Shown here piece by piece: positions 9,799 to 18,387 of a stretch of DNA of 64,000 nt. The stretch's first letter is position 1; each line of letters starts with the position of its first letter. This DNA comes from an uncultured Pelagibacteraceae bacterium (GTDB taxonomy: Bacteria; Pseudomonadota; Alphaproteobacteria; Pelagibacterales; Pelagibacteraceae). Both the position numbers and the translations under genes were made by a program. The stretch spans positions 31,544-95,543 of the forward strand of contig CABXYF010000004.1 of the NCBI GenBank assembly GCA_902516435.1, in the 5' to 3' direction. A model generated the notes under the pieces. That model had not been told where the DNA came from, did no database searches, and worked only from the letters and a program-made list of their open reading frames with translations.

Positions 9799-10347
9799 AT
9801 GCAAAATATTAAAATAATTAAATCTATTTCATTGATAATTTGTCTTTTCTTAATTACAAGTTGTTCTAAAAATAGCCCTATGAAACCAGAAGATTTTAAA
9901 AATAAAGAACCAAGATTGATAATCGAGGAATATTTAAGTGGGAATGTTAAAGCATGGGGTGTCTTACAAAATAGATCAGGAAAAGTTACCAGACAGTTTA
10001 ACGCTGATTTAAATGGTACATGGGATGGAAATAAATTAGTTCTTAAGGAAAAATTCAATTGGGATGATGGAGAGATTCAAGATAGAGAATGGGTTATAAA
10101 TAAAATTGATGAAAATAATTATGAGGGAACAGCAGGGGATGTTGTTGGTAAAGCAATAGGATATTCATATGGACCAGCTTTTAAATTTGAATACGTATTG
10201 CTGGTACCAGTTAAAGGGCGTGAGCTAAAAATTACATTTGATGATTGGATCTTCAAACAAGATGAACGTGTTGCTATTAATAGAGCTACAATGACAAAGT
10301 TTGGATTTAAAGTTGCAGAATTAACAGTTGTTTTTGTTAAAGATTAA
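9799..10347 (+). CDS. DUF3833 family lipoprotein
   Basis: The 182-residue protein starts with a lipoprotein signal: a basic N-terminus, a hydrophobic run and the lipobox ITSC with the lipidated cysteine at residue 22. The mature part matches DUF3833: a KAWGVLQNRSGKV segment, a WDDGEIQDREW motif and ATMTKFGFKVAELTV near the end. The function is unknown. In other proteobacteria DUF3833 proteins are encoded with the flavoprotein/DUF1365/CFA trio and are thought to act at the envelope. It follows the methyltransferase gene by 17 bases and overlaps the convergent SDR gene by 4 bases, leaving no room for a separate terminator. Confidence 0.85.
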   Translation: MQNIKIIKSISLIICLFLITSCSKNSPMKPEDFKNKEPRLIIEEYLSGNVKAWGVLQNRSGKVTRQFNADLNGTWDGNKLVLKEKFNWDDGEIQDREWVINKIDENNYEGTAGDVVGKAIGYSYGPAFKFEYVLLVPVKGRELKITFDDWIFKQDERVAINRATMTKFGFKVAELTVVFVKD

Positions 10348-11090
10348 CGATTTACTGACTTAGAAATTAAATAATTATACAATCTATTGGGGAGTATTTG
10401 TATTAATTTATAAATAATTTTAATTGGTAGAGGAAAAATTATCTCAAAATTATTTTTATTTACTAATCCATTATAAATTTCATTAGCAGCGTAGGTTGTG
10501 TCTTTTAAAAAAGGCATTTTAAAATCATTCTTGTCTGTAAGAGCAGTTTTAATAAATCCAGGTGTTATCAAAGAAACTTTGACATTAAATTTTTTAAAAT
10601 CAAAATAAATTCCTTGAGTAAAATTGTTTAAGGCTGCTTTAGAGGGAGTGTAACCAGAGGATTTAGGTAAGCCTCGGTATCCAACAGGAGATGAAACTAT
10701 AGCAATATGGCCATTATTTTTGTCTTTATAATATTTTTCAACCGCACTAACACAATTTATGACACCAAGAAAATTTACCTCAATCACATGCCTTATATTT
10801 TGTACGTCTAATTCCTTCTCTGATTTTCTCTCATAAGTCCCAGAACTAAAAATACAAATATCTATTTGTTTATGATCATTTATAATTTTTTCAAATACTT
10901 GTTTGGTTTGAATTTTATCAGTTACGTCTAAAGGATATGAAAATATATTTTCATCTGAAGAAAGCTTATCTAAAAGCTCAACTCTTCTGGCTGAAACAAT
11001 TACCTTCCATCCTTCTTTTGCAAATTTTCTTGCAGTAGCTTCACCAATTCCACTACTTGCTCCTGTTATCCATATTATTTTTTTATTCAT
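10344..11090 (-). CDS. short-chain dehydrogenase/reductase (SDR)
   Basis: A classical SDR of 248 residues: cofactor motif TGASSGIG at 9-16, and catalytic Tyr147 and Lys151 in YTPSK, with SSP (Ser133-134) completing the triad. The basic residues after the second strand (ARR, 34-36) favour NADP(H). The C-terminus is hydrophobic (IYKLIQILPNRLYNYLI) and may touch the membrane. The substrate is unknown. SDRs of this type accompany the flavoprotein/DUF1365/CFA set elsewhere, which suggests a lipid substrate. It converges on the DUF3833 gene with a 4-base overlap and is divergent from tspO with a gap of only about 23 bases. Confidence 0.85.
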   Translation of the reverse strand: MNKKIIWITGASSGIGEATARKFAKEGWKVIVSARRVELLDKLSSDENIFSYPLDVTDKIQTKQVFEKIINDHKQIDICIFSSGTYERKSEKELDVQNIRHVIEVNFLGVINCVSAVEKYYKDKNNGHIAIVSSPVGYRGLPKSSGYTPSKAALNNFTQGIYFDFKKFNVKVSLITPGFIKTALTDKNDFKMPFLKDTTYAANEIYNGLVNKNNFEIIFPLPIKIIYKLIQILPNRLYNYLISKSVNR

Positions 11091-11113
11091 AATTAATCGT
11101 GTATATTATTAAC

Positions 11114-11581
11114 ATGTTTAAAAATAAAATTTTAACTTTTATATCTTTTCTTTCTATTACTTTTGTAGCTTCAATTATTGGAAGTATATCTACAATAAAT
11201 TATAAAGATCCGTGGTATTCATTATTGAATAAACCATCTTTTAATCCCCCAGACTGGATATTTGGACCTGTATGGACGATTTTATATTTAATGATGGCGA
11301 TTGCCATATGGTTTTTTTGGCATTCTAAGAACAGAGATAAAAACACTTTATACATTTATATAATTCATCTAATTCTAAATACAACTTGGAGTATAGTATT
11401 CTTTGTTATTCATAATATGGTATTAGCTTTAGTTGTCTTAATTTTTTTAATTGGAATGATAATTAATCTCATCTTAAGATTTAAACGCGTCAACATAATT
11501 AGTTCTTATTTGATGATTCCTTATTTACTTTGGTGTAGCTTTGCACTAGTTCTCAATATAAATCTGATAATGATAAATTAA
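11114..11581 (+). CDS. tspO: TspO/MBR family tryptophan-rich sensory protein
   Basis: The 155-residue product has five membrane helices and the TspO signatures: WYSLLNKPSFNPPDWIFGPVWT after helix 1, and the NTTWSIVFF and YLMIPYLLWCSFALVLN helices. TspO proteins bind porphyrins and act in tetrapyrrole, light and oxidative stress responses in alphaproteobacteria. A GTG five codons upstream (11099) would lengthen the protein, but the ATG at 11114 gives the usual N-terminus and leaves space for a start site between it and the divergent SDR gene. The link to singlet-oxygen stress fits its place at the end of the lipid-modification block. Confidence 0.88.
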   Translation: MFKNKILTFISFLSITFVASIIGSISTINYKDPWYSLLNKPSFNPPDWIFGPVWTILYLMMAIAIWFFWHSKNRDKNTLYIYIIHLILNTTWSIVFFVIHNMVLALVVLIFLIGMIINLILRFKRVNIISSYLMIPYLLWCSFALVLNINLIMIN

Positions 11582-11582
11582 T

Positions 11583-12686
11583 ATGGATGATGTAGTAGTA
11601 ATTGGTGGAGGCATAATAGGTGTAGCAACCGCATATTTTCTATCTAAAGAAGGCAGAAAAGTAAAAGTTATTGAAAGAGATCCAACCTATAAAACTGCTT
11701 CATTCCCGTTATCATTAGGGGGTTTTAGAAGACAATTTTTTCAAAAAGAAAATATTTTGCTTGGTAAATTTGCTAAAGAATTTATTTTTCAAATACCAGA
11801 ATTATTAAAGACAAAAAAAAATCCAAACCCAACTGCAAGTATGGTAACAAATGGATATCTTTTGATGTTTGGACCTGAGCATGCTGAAGAACAATATAAA
11901 GCATTAGAAAATCATAAAAAGTGTGAAGCTGGCACAAAAAATATTAAAGGATCAGAGCTATCAAAAGTATTTCCTTATATAAACAATGAGGGTATTGAAA
12001 CAGCAACATTTACAGACAATCAGAGTGAGGGTTGGATTGATCCATTTTTATTTCATAGTGCCCTAAAAAGTAAAGCAACAGAGCTTGGTGCTGAATTTAT
12101 TAAAGGTGACGTAAAAGATATTTCTGAAATTAAAGCTAAAACAATTGTTTCCGCAGCTGGATGCTGGACTAAAAATTTATTAGACGACATACCTGTAGTT
12201 CCTCAAAAACACACAGTTTTCAGGGTAAAATGTCCAACTTATATTAAAGAAATGCCTTTAAGTGGAGATTTAACTACAGGGGTTTATTGGCGACCTGAAG
12301 GTGGTGAATATTTGGCAGGATCACCTGTTTCTGTATTTGATGCTGAAGATTTAGAACCAGCTTGGAATGATTTTGAAGAATTAGTTTGGCCAGCATTAGC
12401 TAAAAGAATTCCAGCTTTTGAAGAATTAAAATTAACAGGTGGATGGGCTGGTTACTATGATTGTAATAAGCTAGATAACAATGCGGTAGTTGGAAAACAT
12501 CCAAAATACGAAAATGTTTATATGGCTTCTGGCTTTACTGGCAGGGGTTTAATGCAAGCGCCTGGAATTGGTAGAGCCTTAACAGAACTGATTACAACAG
12601 GATCTTATCAGACAATAGATATTAGTGATTTTTCAGTTGAGAGAGTTTTAGGCAATAGTGCAAGACATGAGCCTTATGTCCTTTAA
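11583..12686 (+). CDS. FAD-dependent oxidoreductase, DadA/sarcosine-oxidase-like
   Basis: The 367-residue protein carries the N-terminal dinucleotide motif IGGGIIG (7-13), followed by the KVIERDP strand that contacts the FAD ribose, and ends with a GFTGRGLMQAPGIGRAL motif that closes the FAD site. This is the DAO family (COG0665), which oxidises secondary or primary amines of small amino acids such as sarcosine, glycine or D-amino acids and makes hydrogen peroxide or passes electrons on. The substrate cannot be told from the sequence. It begins one base after the tspO stop, so it may be cotranscribed with it. It converges on selO with a 3-base gap. Confidence 0.85.
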   Translation: MDDVVVIGGGIIGVATAYFLSKEGRKVKVIERDPTYKTASFPLSLGGFRRQFFQKENILLGKFAKEFIFQIPELLKTKKNPNPTASMVTNGYLLMFGPEHAEEQYKALENHKKCEAGTKNIKGSELSKVFPYINNEGIETATFTDNQSEGWIDPFLFHSALKSKATELGAEFIKGDVKDISEIKAKTIVSAAGCWTKNLLDDIPVVPQKHTVFRVKCPTYIKEMPLSGDLTTGVYWRPEGGEYLAGSPVSVFDAEDLEPAWNDFEELVWPALAKRIPAFEELKLTGGWAGYYDCNKLDNNAVVGKHPKYENVYMASGFTGRGLMQAPGIGRALTELITTGSYQTIDISDFSVERVLGNSARHEPYVL

Positions 12687-12689
12687 TTT

Positions 12690-14159
12690 TTAAGTTCCAC
12701 AAAAGGTTTTATACTTTTCTTTGGTTAAAGGTGCAGGTGATTGGTATTCAGAAATATCTTTAGTGTCATAAGGGTTTTTTAAAACAGATAATAATTTATT
12801 CATTACATCAAAATTATTGTGCTCTGCTGCTGACAAAGCTTCTTCTACTTTGTGATTTCTTGGAATTACGTTTGGATTTACTTTACGCATAAGTTGTAAT
12901 TGTTTTTCGTTATTTGAATTATTTAAACGTGATCTTACTTTCCATTCATTGACCCATTTTTTAAAACTCATATCTTCATAAATTTTATCATCAATACCAA
13001 GACCCATTAAGTAACAAAATGTATTTGTATAATCAGCTTTATTGTTACTCATCCAATCCATAAAAGATTTGATTAAATTCTTATCATTTTTGTCTTCTCC
13101 AAATAAACCGAGCTTATCTCTCATCATATTCAACCATTTATTTTCGTAAATTTTCTGAAAGTTATCAATTATTTCAGTTGCTATATTAATTGCTTTATCC
13201 TCGTTGGTATCAATTATTGGAATTAGACACTCAGCAAATCTTGCTAAGTTCCATTTTGCTATAGGTGGCTGATTTGAATATGAATATCTTCCAAATTTAT
13301 CAATTGAACTAAACACAGTTTTAGGATCATAGTGATCCATAAAAGCACAAGGACCATAATCTATGGTTTCTCCTGAGATAGTCATATTATCAGTATTCAT
13401 AACACCATGAATAAAACCGACTCTCATCCAATCAACTATAAGCTCACATTGTTTTTGCAAAACAAGATTTAATAAATCCAAAGCTTTATTTTGTGAAGAC
13501 GTTATTTCAGGGAAATGTCTGTCAATTGTATAATTAACTAACATTTTTAATTCTTCTATATTTTGTTTTCCAGCAATATATTGAAAAGTACCAACTCTTA
13601 TATGACTTGATGCTACCCTAGTTAAAATTGCTCCTTGTAATAAATTTTCTCTTACAACCTTTTCACCAGTTTTAACGACTGCAAGGCTTCTGGTTGTTTG
13701 AATATTTAAAGAATGAATAGCTTCGCTTATAATATATTCCCTAAGCATTGGCCCCAATGCAGCCCGACCATCTCCACCTCTGGAGAACGAAGTTCTTCCA
13801 GATCCTTTAAATTGAATATCAAAACGACTGTTTTTATTGACTAAATGTTCACCTAACAAAACTGCTCTACCATCACCTAACATAGTAAAATGACCAAACT
13901 GATGTCCCGCATATGCTTGCGCAATTGTATTGGCATTTTCAGGCAATTTATTCCCAGAAAAAATTTCAGCTAATTTTTTTTTATCTATCTTTGAAAAATC
14001 TAGATTTAATTCTTTAGCAAGTTCTTCATTTAACACTACTAACTCTGGATCATGAACTGGTGTGGGTTTTATATCTTCTTTAAACGTATTAGGTAGTCTA
14101 GAGTAAGTATTATCAAAACACCAATTTACTGAATAATTTTCTAAATTGATCTTTTTCAT
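12690..14159 (-). CDS. selO: protein adenylyltransferase SelO (YdiU/UPF0061)
   Basis: SelO is a pseudokinase that transfers AMP from ATP to hydroxyl side chains of proteins and is linked to redox stress. The 489-residue protein shows the family signatures AQAYAGHQFGHFTMLGDGRA, FKGSGRTSFSRGGDGRAALGPMLREY, FIHGVMNTDNMTISG with the catalytic-loop Asp and Asn, and DYGPCAFMD in place of the kinase DFG. It ends with the conserved C-terminal FCGT, whose cysteine is conserved in bacterial homologues; as in many bacteria it is not selenocysteine. The ATG lies one base after the T-run of the fdh terminator, so the gene has almost no leader of its own. Confidence 0.93.
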   Translation of the reverse strand: MKKINLENYSVNWCFDNTYSRLPNTFKEDIKPTPVHDPELVVLNEELAKELNLDFSKIDKKKLAEIFSGNKLPENANTIAQAYAGHQFGHFTMLGDGRAVLLGEHLVNKNSRFDIQFKGSGRTSFSRGGDGRAALGPMLREYIISEAIHSLNIQTTRSLAVVKTGEKVVRENLLQGAILTRVASSHIRVGTFQYIAGKQNIEELKMLVNYTIDRHFPEITSSQNKALDLLNLVLQKQCELIVDWMRVGFIHGVMNTDNMTISGETIDYGPCAFMDHYDPKTVFSSIDKFGRYSYSNQPPIAKWNLARFAECLIPIIDTNEDKAINIATEIIDNFQKIYENKWLNMMRDKLGLFGEDKNDKNLIKSFMDWMSNNKADYTNTFCYLMGLGIDDKIYEDMSFKKWVNEWKVRSRLNNSNNEKQLQLMRKVNPNVIPRNHKVEEALSAAEHNNFDVMNKLLSVLKNPYDTKDISEYQSPAPLTKEKYKTFCGT

Positions 14160-14197
14160 AAAAAAAGCGGTAAATATTATTATATACCGCTTTTTTT
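14160..14197 (-). terminator. intrinsic terminator after fdh, symmetric
   Basis: A perfect 13-base-pair inverted repeat: seven A plus GCGGTA (14160-14172) pairs with TACCGC plus seven T (14185-14197), around a 12-base AT loop. Read on the minus strand it is a stem with a GC-rich core followed by a T-run, directly after the formate dehydrogenase stop at 14211. The symmetry would also let it work on the plus strand. On the minus strand the loop contains TATAAT, which could be the -10 element of selO. Confidence 0.88.
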
Positions 14198-14210
14198 ATA
14201 AGTTTAAGTG

Positions 14211-15407
14211 TTACTTTTTATATTTTGCTGCTTCTTCAGAACCACCAGTTGCTGTTCCTTTACTATATGAGTGAGCACCCATCCCGGCTAGCTCACCATT
14301 TTGAACTATCAAATATTGATTTCTAATTTCTTTTTTTTCAAAAAAACACTCTAAGATTTCTCTTACACCATCAGCATATCTTGTTTGAGCTGAAAGTGAT
14401 GTTCCAGAAGTATGTGGTGTCATTCCATGGTTTGGCATTGATCTCCAAACATGATCATTCGGTGCTGGTTGGGGAAACCATACATCACCCGCATAACCAC
14501 TTAATTGTCCTGATTTGAGAGCATCTGCTATTGCTTCTCTATTACAAATTTTACCTCTAGCAGTATTGACAATATATGCTCCTTTTTTCATTTTATTAAT
14601 CATTACTTCATCAAAAAGATTTTCTGTTTCTGGGTGTAATGGACAGTTTATTGTTACAACATCACAAACTTTGACCATAGATTCCACTGTTTCATGAAAA
14701 GTTAAATTTAATTCTTTTTCAACACTTTCAGGCAGTCTATGTCTATCAAAATAATGTAGATGAACGTCAAAAGGCTTCATTTTCCTTAGAGCATCAAGAC
14801 CAATTCTTCCAGCAGCAACAGTACCAATATGCATACCTTCTACATCATAAGATCTCTGTACGGCATCAGCAATATTCCAACCACCTGAATTAACTATTGC
14901 ATGTTGTGTGTGATAGTCTCTTACCATTGAAACAATCATCATCACTATATGTTCAGCAACTGATCTTGAATTACAATAAGTTACTTCTACAACATCAACT
15001 TTTCTATCCATAGCAGCTTGAAGATCAACATGATCTGAACCAATACCTGCGGTTATTGCCATTTTTAAATTTGGAGCAGAGTCTATTTTTTCTTTAGTTA
15101 AATAATAAGGAAAGAAAGGTTGAGAAATAACTATATCAGAGTCTACTAATTCCTTGTCTGCTACGCATCCCTCACCATCTTTATCTGATGTAACTACGAG
15201 CTCGTGTCCGTTACTTTCTAAAAATTTTCTTAATCCTAATTCACCAGAAACACACCCTAATAAATCACCTGGATTAAAATCTCGACCTTTTGGTGAGGGC
15301 AATGTCATACCATCGGGGTATTTATCTAATTTTGGCAGGCTTTCCAATGGATAGCTTTTTGGCATACCATTTTTTGGATCATCATATAAAACACACAATA
15401 TTTTCAT
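14211..15407 (-). CDS. fdh: NAD-dependent formate dehydrogenase (metal-free, D-2-hydroxyacid dehydrogenase family)
   Basis: The enzyme oxidises formate to CO2 with NAD+, the last step of one-carbon oxidation. The 398-residue length and the sequence match the methylotroph FDH group. Visible hallmarks are YCNSRSVAEH with the formate-binding Asn, the Rossmann motif GTVAAGRIGLDAL, the NAD-selecting Asp in YFDRHRLP, the catalytic Arg in TARGK, and the Gln/His pair in PQPAPNDH and MTPHTSG that is specific to FDH within the family. It needs no molybdenum, so the nearby mobA and moeA do not serve it. A purine-rich stretch before the ATG may be the ribosome site. Its products tie in with the glycine cleavage and folate chemistry of this window. 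Confidence 0.96.
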   Translation of the reverse strand: MKILCVLYDDPKNGMPKSYPLESLPKLDKYPDGMTLPSPKGRDFNPGDLLGCVSGELGLRKFLESNGHELVVTSDKDGEGCVADKELVDSDIVISQPFFPYYLTKEKIDSAPNLKMAITAGIGSDHVDLQAAMDRKVDVVEVTYCNSRSVAEHIVMMIVSMVRDYHTQHAIVNSGGWNIADAVQRSYDVEGMHIGTVAAGRIGLDALRKMKPFDVHLHYFDRHRLPESVEKELNLTFHETVESMVKVCDVVTINCPLHPETENLFDEVMINKMKKGAYIVNTARGKICNREAIADALKSGQLSGYAGDVWFPQPAPNDHVWRSMPNHGMTPHTSGTSLSAQTRYADGVREILECFFEKKEIRNQYLIVQNGELAGMGAHSYSKGTATGGSEEAAKYKK

Positions 15408-15509
15408 TTTTTTCTCTCTATAGTTAGTATTTAATAGGTTAATATTTTACGGGCTGATATAATCACATAAATATCAATTATTATAGATAATAATTTTGTG
15501 AAATTTATT

Positions 15510-15995
15510 TTAGCTCTTCCAGTTACTAGGATACTTTTTCTTTAAAATGAAACGATTTATTATTACTGCATAAAAAATAATAATAATAGAGCCAAATATA
15601 ATTGGATTTAATAAAAAATCATATGATGCTGCGCCAAGTATGACCACTATGGGGTTTCCCCCAGCTGGTGGATGAGTGACACCAAATATAATCATTACGA
15701 AAATACCCAAGCCAACCGCAATTGCTATTTGTAAATACTGATCAACACTCAAAAATTGTAAAATTAAAACTCCCACTAATGATGTAATTAAATGTCCAAA
15801 GAAAACATTTTTAGGCTGGGCAAAAGGACTCTCTGGATACCCAAAGAGAAGCACCATGGAAGAACCAAAAGATCCTGCTAAAAATAATCCATAGGTAGTT
15901 TCGAAACTTAAGAACGATAAAGTACCAATTGTAAGAATAGAAAAAATTAGAGCTAATAGTGCTCTTTTAAAGTTTTCTTTAATTATGTTAATCAT
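15510..15995 (-). CDS. HPP family integral membrane protein
   Basis: A 161-residue protein with about four to five membrane helices and the signature THPPAGGNP, with His108-Pro109-Pro110 giving the family its name. It also has the SFGSSMVLLFGYPESPFAQP stretch typical of HPP proteins. Some plant and cyanobacterial members have been linked to nitrite transport across membranes, but the bacterial function is largely unknown. The gene stands alone upstream of fdh, separated by about 100 bases that contain a short AT-only inverted repeat and whatever drives fdh. Confidence 0.88.
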   Translation of the reverse strand: MINIIKENFKRALLALIFSILTIGTLSFLSFETTYGLFLAGSFGSSMVLLFGYPESPFAQPKNVFFGHLITSLVGVLILQFLSVDQYLQIAIAVGLGIFVMIIFGVTHPPAGGNPIVVILGAASYDFLLNPIIFGSIIIIFYAVIINRFILKKKYPSNWKS

Positions 15996-16040
15996 TAAAA
16001 CTATGCATTAATTTTTATTAAATAAATTACATGTCTAATA

Positions 16041-16439
16041 TTATTTATTTAATGCTTTCGCAAGAGCTTTAATTGGCAACATCAAACAATCTTTTCTTTT
16101 TAAATTTTTTTTATTTAAAATTTCTTTAAATTCTTTAAGATTCATTTTTAAACTAATATTTTTCTCGTCAAATAATTGACTAGCGTATGATATAATCATT
16201 TTTATTTCATCGGTATTCATATTTTTGATTCGTCTAGATAATAAGCTTACTGACGCCTGGCAATAAATACATGACTTAGATTGATAGCCAATATCCTTAA
16301 CAATGTCATTTTTTACAACTAAACTAATTTCAATTTCATCTCCACATAATGGATTTTTATGCTTTGATTTATGAGTAAATTTTTTAATAACTTTATTATT
16401 GTCGGTGTGGGAAGCAATTTCCAAAATTCTAAGGTCCAT
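16041..16439 (-). CDS. IscU/SufU-like iron-sulfur cluster scaffold protein
   Basis: The 132-residue protein is a member of the NifU N-terminal domain family. The three cluster-binding cysteines are seen as Cys32 in NPLCGDE, Cys57 in SKSCIYCQAS and Cys118 in KDCLMLPIKAL; Cys60 is extra. The Asp34 next to the first cysteine is the usual one in SufU/IscU proteins. The C-terminus LPIKALAKAL is like that of SufU-type scaffolds. No suf or isc genes sit beside it. It is divergent from mobA with a 43-base gap. SufU-like proteins can act as scaffold or as sulfur-transfer partner of SufS, and the sequence alone does not decide. Confidence 0.85.
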   Translation of the reverse strand: MDLRILEIASHTDNNKVIKKFTHKSKHKNPLCGDEIEISLVVKNDIVKDIGYQSKSCIYCQASVSLLSRRIKNMNTDEIKMIISYASQLFDEKNISLKMNLKEFKEILNKKNLKRKDCLMLPIKALAKALNK

Positions 16440-16482
16440 TATATTTCTTTAATTCATGTTTTAATGTTTTATATTTTGATAA

Positions 16483-17091
16483 ATGGATCATAACAATATT
16501 TTAGGCACAGTGCTAGCGGGCGGAAAGTCCCAAAGGTTTGGAGAAGACAAATCTCAAGTAAAATTAGATGGTAAGTTACTTATCGATTTTATTTTATCGG
16601 AAATAGTTGATGAATTTAAAGAAATTTTGATAGTGACCAATAATCAAATCGCATTTCAAAAATCTAAAAAAATATCAACAACTAAAGATTTTAAAAAAGG
16701 ACAGGGACCTCTTGGTGGAGTTTTAAGTGCAATGAAATGGGCAAAGGAAAAAAATAGTAATTATAAATGGATTTCAACTTTTCCTGTCGATACACCGTTT
16801 TTTAAAAAAGAAATTTTAAAAAAATTTTTAAGTGAAATAAATATAGAAGAAAGTAAACTTTTTTTTATCAAATCAAATAATACGAGACATAATATTTTTG
16901 GGATGTGGTCCATCGACTTAATGAAAAAATTAGAGGAAGATTTAAACAAGGGACATAAAAAAGTTGAGACTTGGGCCAATAGCATTGGTGTAAAAATTAT
17001 AAATATGGAATTTATGTATGAAGATCCTTTTTTTAATATTAATACTAAAGATGATTTAGAAATAGCTAAAAAAAAAATAAAAAATGATTAG
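16483..17091 (+). CDS. mobA: molybdenum cofactor guanylyltransferase
   Basis: MobA attaches GMP to molybdopterin to make the guanine dinucleotide cofactor used by DMSO-reductase-family enzymes. The N-terminal nucleotide-binding motif LAGGKSQRFGEDKSQ lies at 11-25, with KGQGPLGGVLSAM and FPVDTPFF further on, both standard for the family. At 202 residues the length is normal. It overlaps moeA by 8 bases, so the two cofactor genes form a unit. A molybdoenzyme that would use the cofactor is not in this window. Confidence 0.9.
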   Translation: MDHNNILGTVLAGGKSQRFGEDKSQVKLDGKLLIDFILSEIVDEFKEILIVTNNQIAFQKSKKISTTKDFKKGQGPLGGVLSAMKWAKEKNSNYKWISTFPVDTPFFKKEILKKFLSEINIEESKLFFIKSNNTRHNIFGMWSIDLMKKLEEDLNKGHKKVETWANSIGVKIINMEFMYEDPFFNINTKDDLEIAKKKIKND

Positions 17092-18340
17092 TTATCAAAA
17101 TTCGTTACAAATCTTAAATAAAGGTAGAATTAAAGTTAAAAATGAAAATATTTTAACTAACAAATCTTTAAATAGAGTTTCTTCTTCAAATATATATTCT
17201 AAATTTAATTATCCTGCTGGAAATAATGCTGCCTTTGATGGATATGCAATTAATTCAAATGATACTAAAAAATTAAACAGACAAAAATCCAAAGCCTTTA
17301 AAATAATTGGATCTGTTTCTGCTGGAAATAAACCATTTAATAAAAGAATCAAAAAATTTGAAGCAATAGAAATAATGACGGGTGGAATTATACCAAAAGG
17401 TTTTAATACCATTATTCCAATTGAAAGTATTAATTTTTATCCAAATAAGAAATCTAGAAAATTTATTATAATCGATAAAAAAATAAAAAAAAATGACCAT
17501 GTTAGATTTGCAGGGTCAGATTATAAAAAAGGTGAACTTGTTATAAAAAAAAATACTATAATTTTACCAAATCATATTCTGGCCCTAAAGACTTTAGGTA
17601 TAAAATTTGTTAAAGTTAAAAAAAAAATAAATATCTTATTTTTTTCTACTGGAAATGAAATTTCAAATAAAGAATTAATACCTAACTGGAAAGTTAGAAA
17701 TTCTAATAGTCATTACATACAAAATTTAAATCAAAGTTTTCTATTTAATTTTAAAAATGGAGGGATATTAAGAGATAATCAACAAAATATTTTTAAATTA
17801 AAAATTAAAAAAATATTAAATTCTAAAACAGATATTATTATTACATCAGGTGCAGTATCTGCTGGTAAATTTGACTATATACCCAAGGTTGTTAAAACAT
17901 TTAAATTATCGAATTTTTTTAAAAGTGTAGCAATAAGACCTGGCAAACCAATTTTATTTGCTAAAATTAGCGGAAAACAAAAATCTATTTTTGGTTTACC
18001 TGGAAATCCAATGTCATCATCTGCCTGCTTCAGGTTTTTTGTTTTTCCATATATCGTAAAAGTACTTGGGTTGAACATTGAAAAACCAATCAGAGCTATT
18101 TTAAAAAATGATTTTATAAAAAAAAAGAATTTCACCAGATTCGCAAAGAGTAAATTAACCACAACTTCAAATGGAAAAATTGAAGTTGAGATTTTAAAAG
18201 GGCAGGAGTCTTTTAGAATTAAATCATTTGTTAAATCAAATATCTGGTCTTTATTACCATCAGGAAAGTCAAAGTTTAAAAAGGGTGAGGTTGTTGATTG
18301 TTTTTTTCCAAATCACCCTAATCAAAATTTAATTTGGTGA
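17084..18340 (+). CDS. moeA: molybdopterin molybdotransferase
   Basis: MoeA inserts molybdate into molybdopterin-AMP. The 418-residue protein has the MoeA layout: FDGYA (51-55, the usual DGYA motif), AGNKPF, a mid-protein STGNEI motif, TSGAVSAGKFDYIP in the catalytic MogA-like domain and GLPGNPMSS. The C-terminal domain IV is present. It is unusually rich in lysine and isoleucine, in line with the AT-rich genome. It follows mobA with an 8-base overlap. The gene after it, a DMT transporter, is 47 bases away. Confidence 0.92.
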   Translation: MISYQNSLQILNKGRIKVKNENILTNKSLNRVSSSNIYSKFNYPAGNNAAFDGYAINSNDTKKLNRQKSKAFKIIGSVSAGNKPFNKRIKKFEAIEIMTGGIIPKGFNTIIPIESINFYPNKKSRKFIIIDKKIKKNDHVRFAGSDYKKGELVIKKNTIILPNHILALKTLGIKFVKVKKKINILFFSTGNEISNKELIPNWKVRNSNSHYIQNLNQSFLFNFKNGGILRDNQQNIFKLKIKKILNSKTDIIITSGAVSAGKFDYIPKVVKTFKLSNFFKSVAIRPGKPILFAKISGKQKSIFGLPGNPMSSSACFRFFVFPYIVKVLGLNIEKPIRAILKNDFIKKKNFTRFAKSKLTTTSNGKIEVEILKGQESFRIKSFVKSNIWSLLPSGKSKFKKGEVVDCFFPNHPNQNLIW

Positions 18341-18387
18341 ATACATTTTTGTTGTAGAAAATACTATTTAGAAATAGATTTCCGCAT

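Noticed and set aside
15476..15495. AT-only inverted repeat AATTATTAT/ATAATAATT after the HPP gene as a terminator
   Set aside because: The stem has no GC pairs and no T-run follows on the minus strand. It would be unstable, and such repeats are expected by chance in this base composition.
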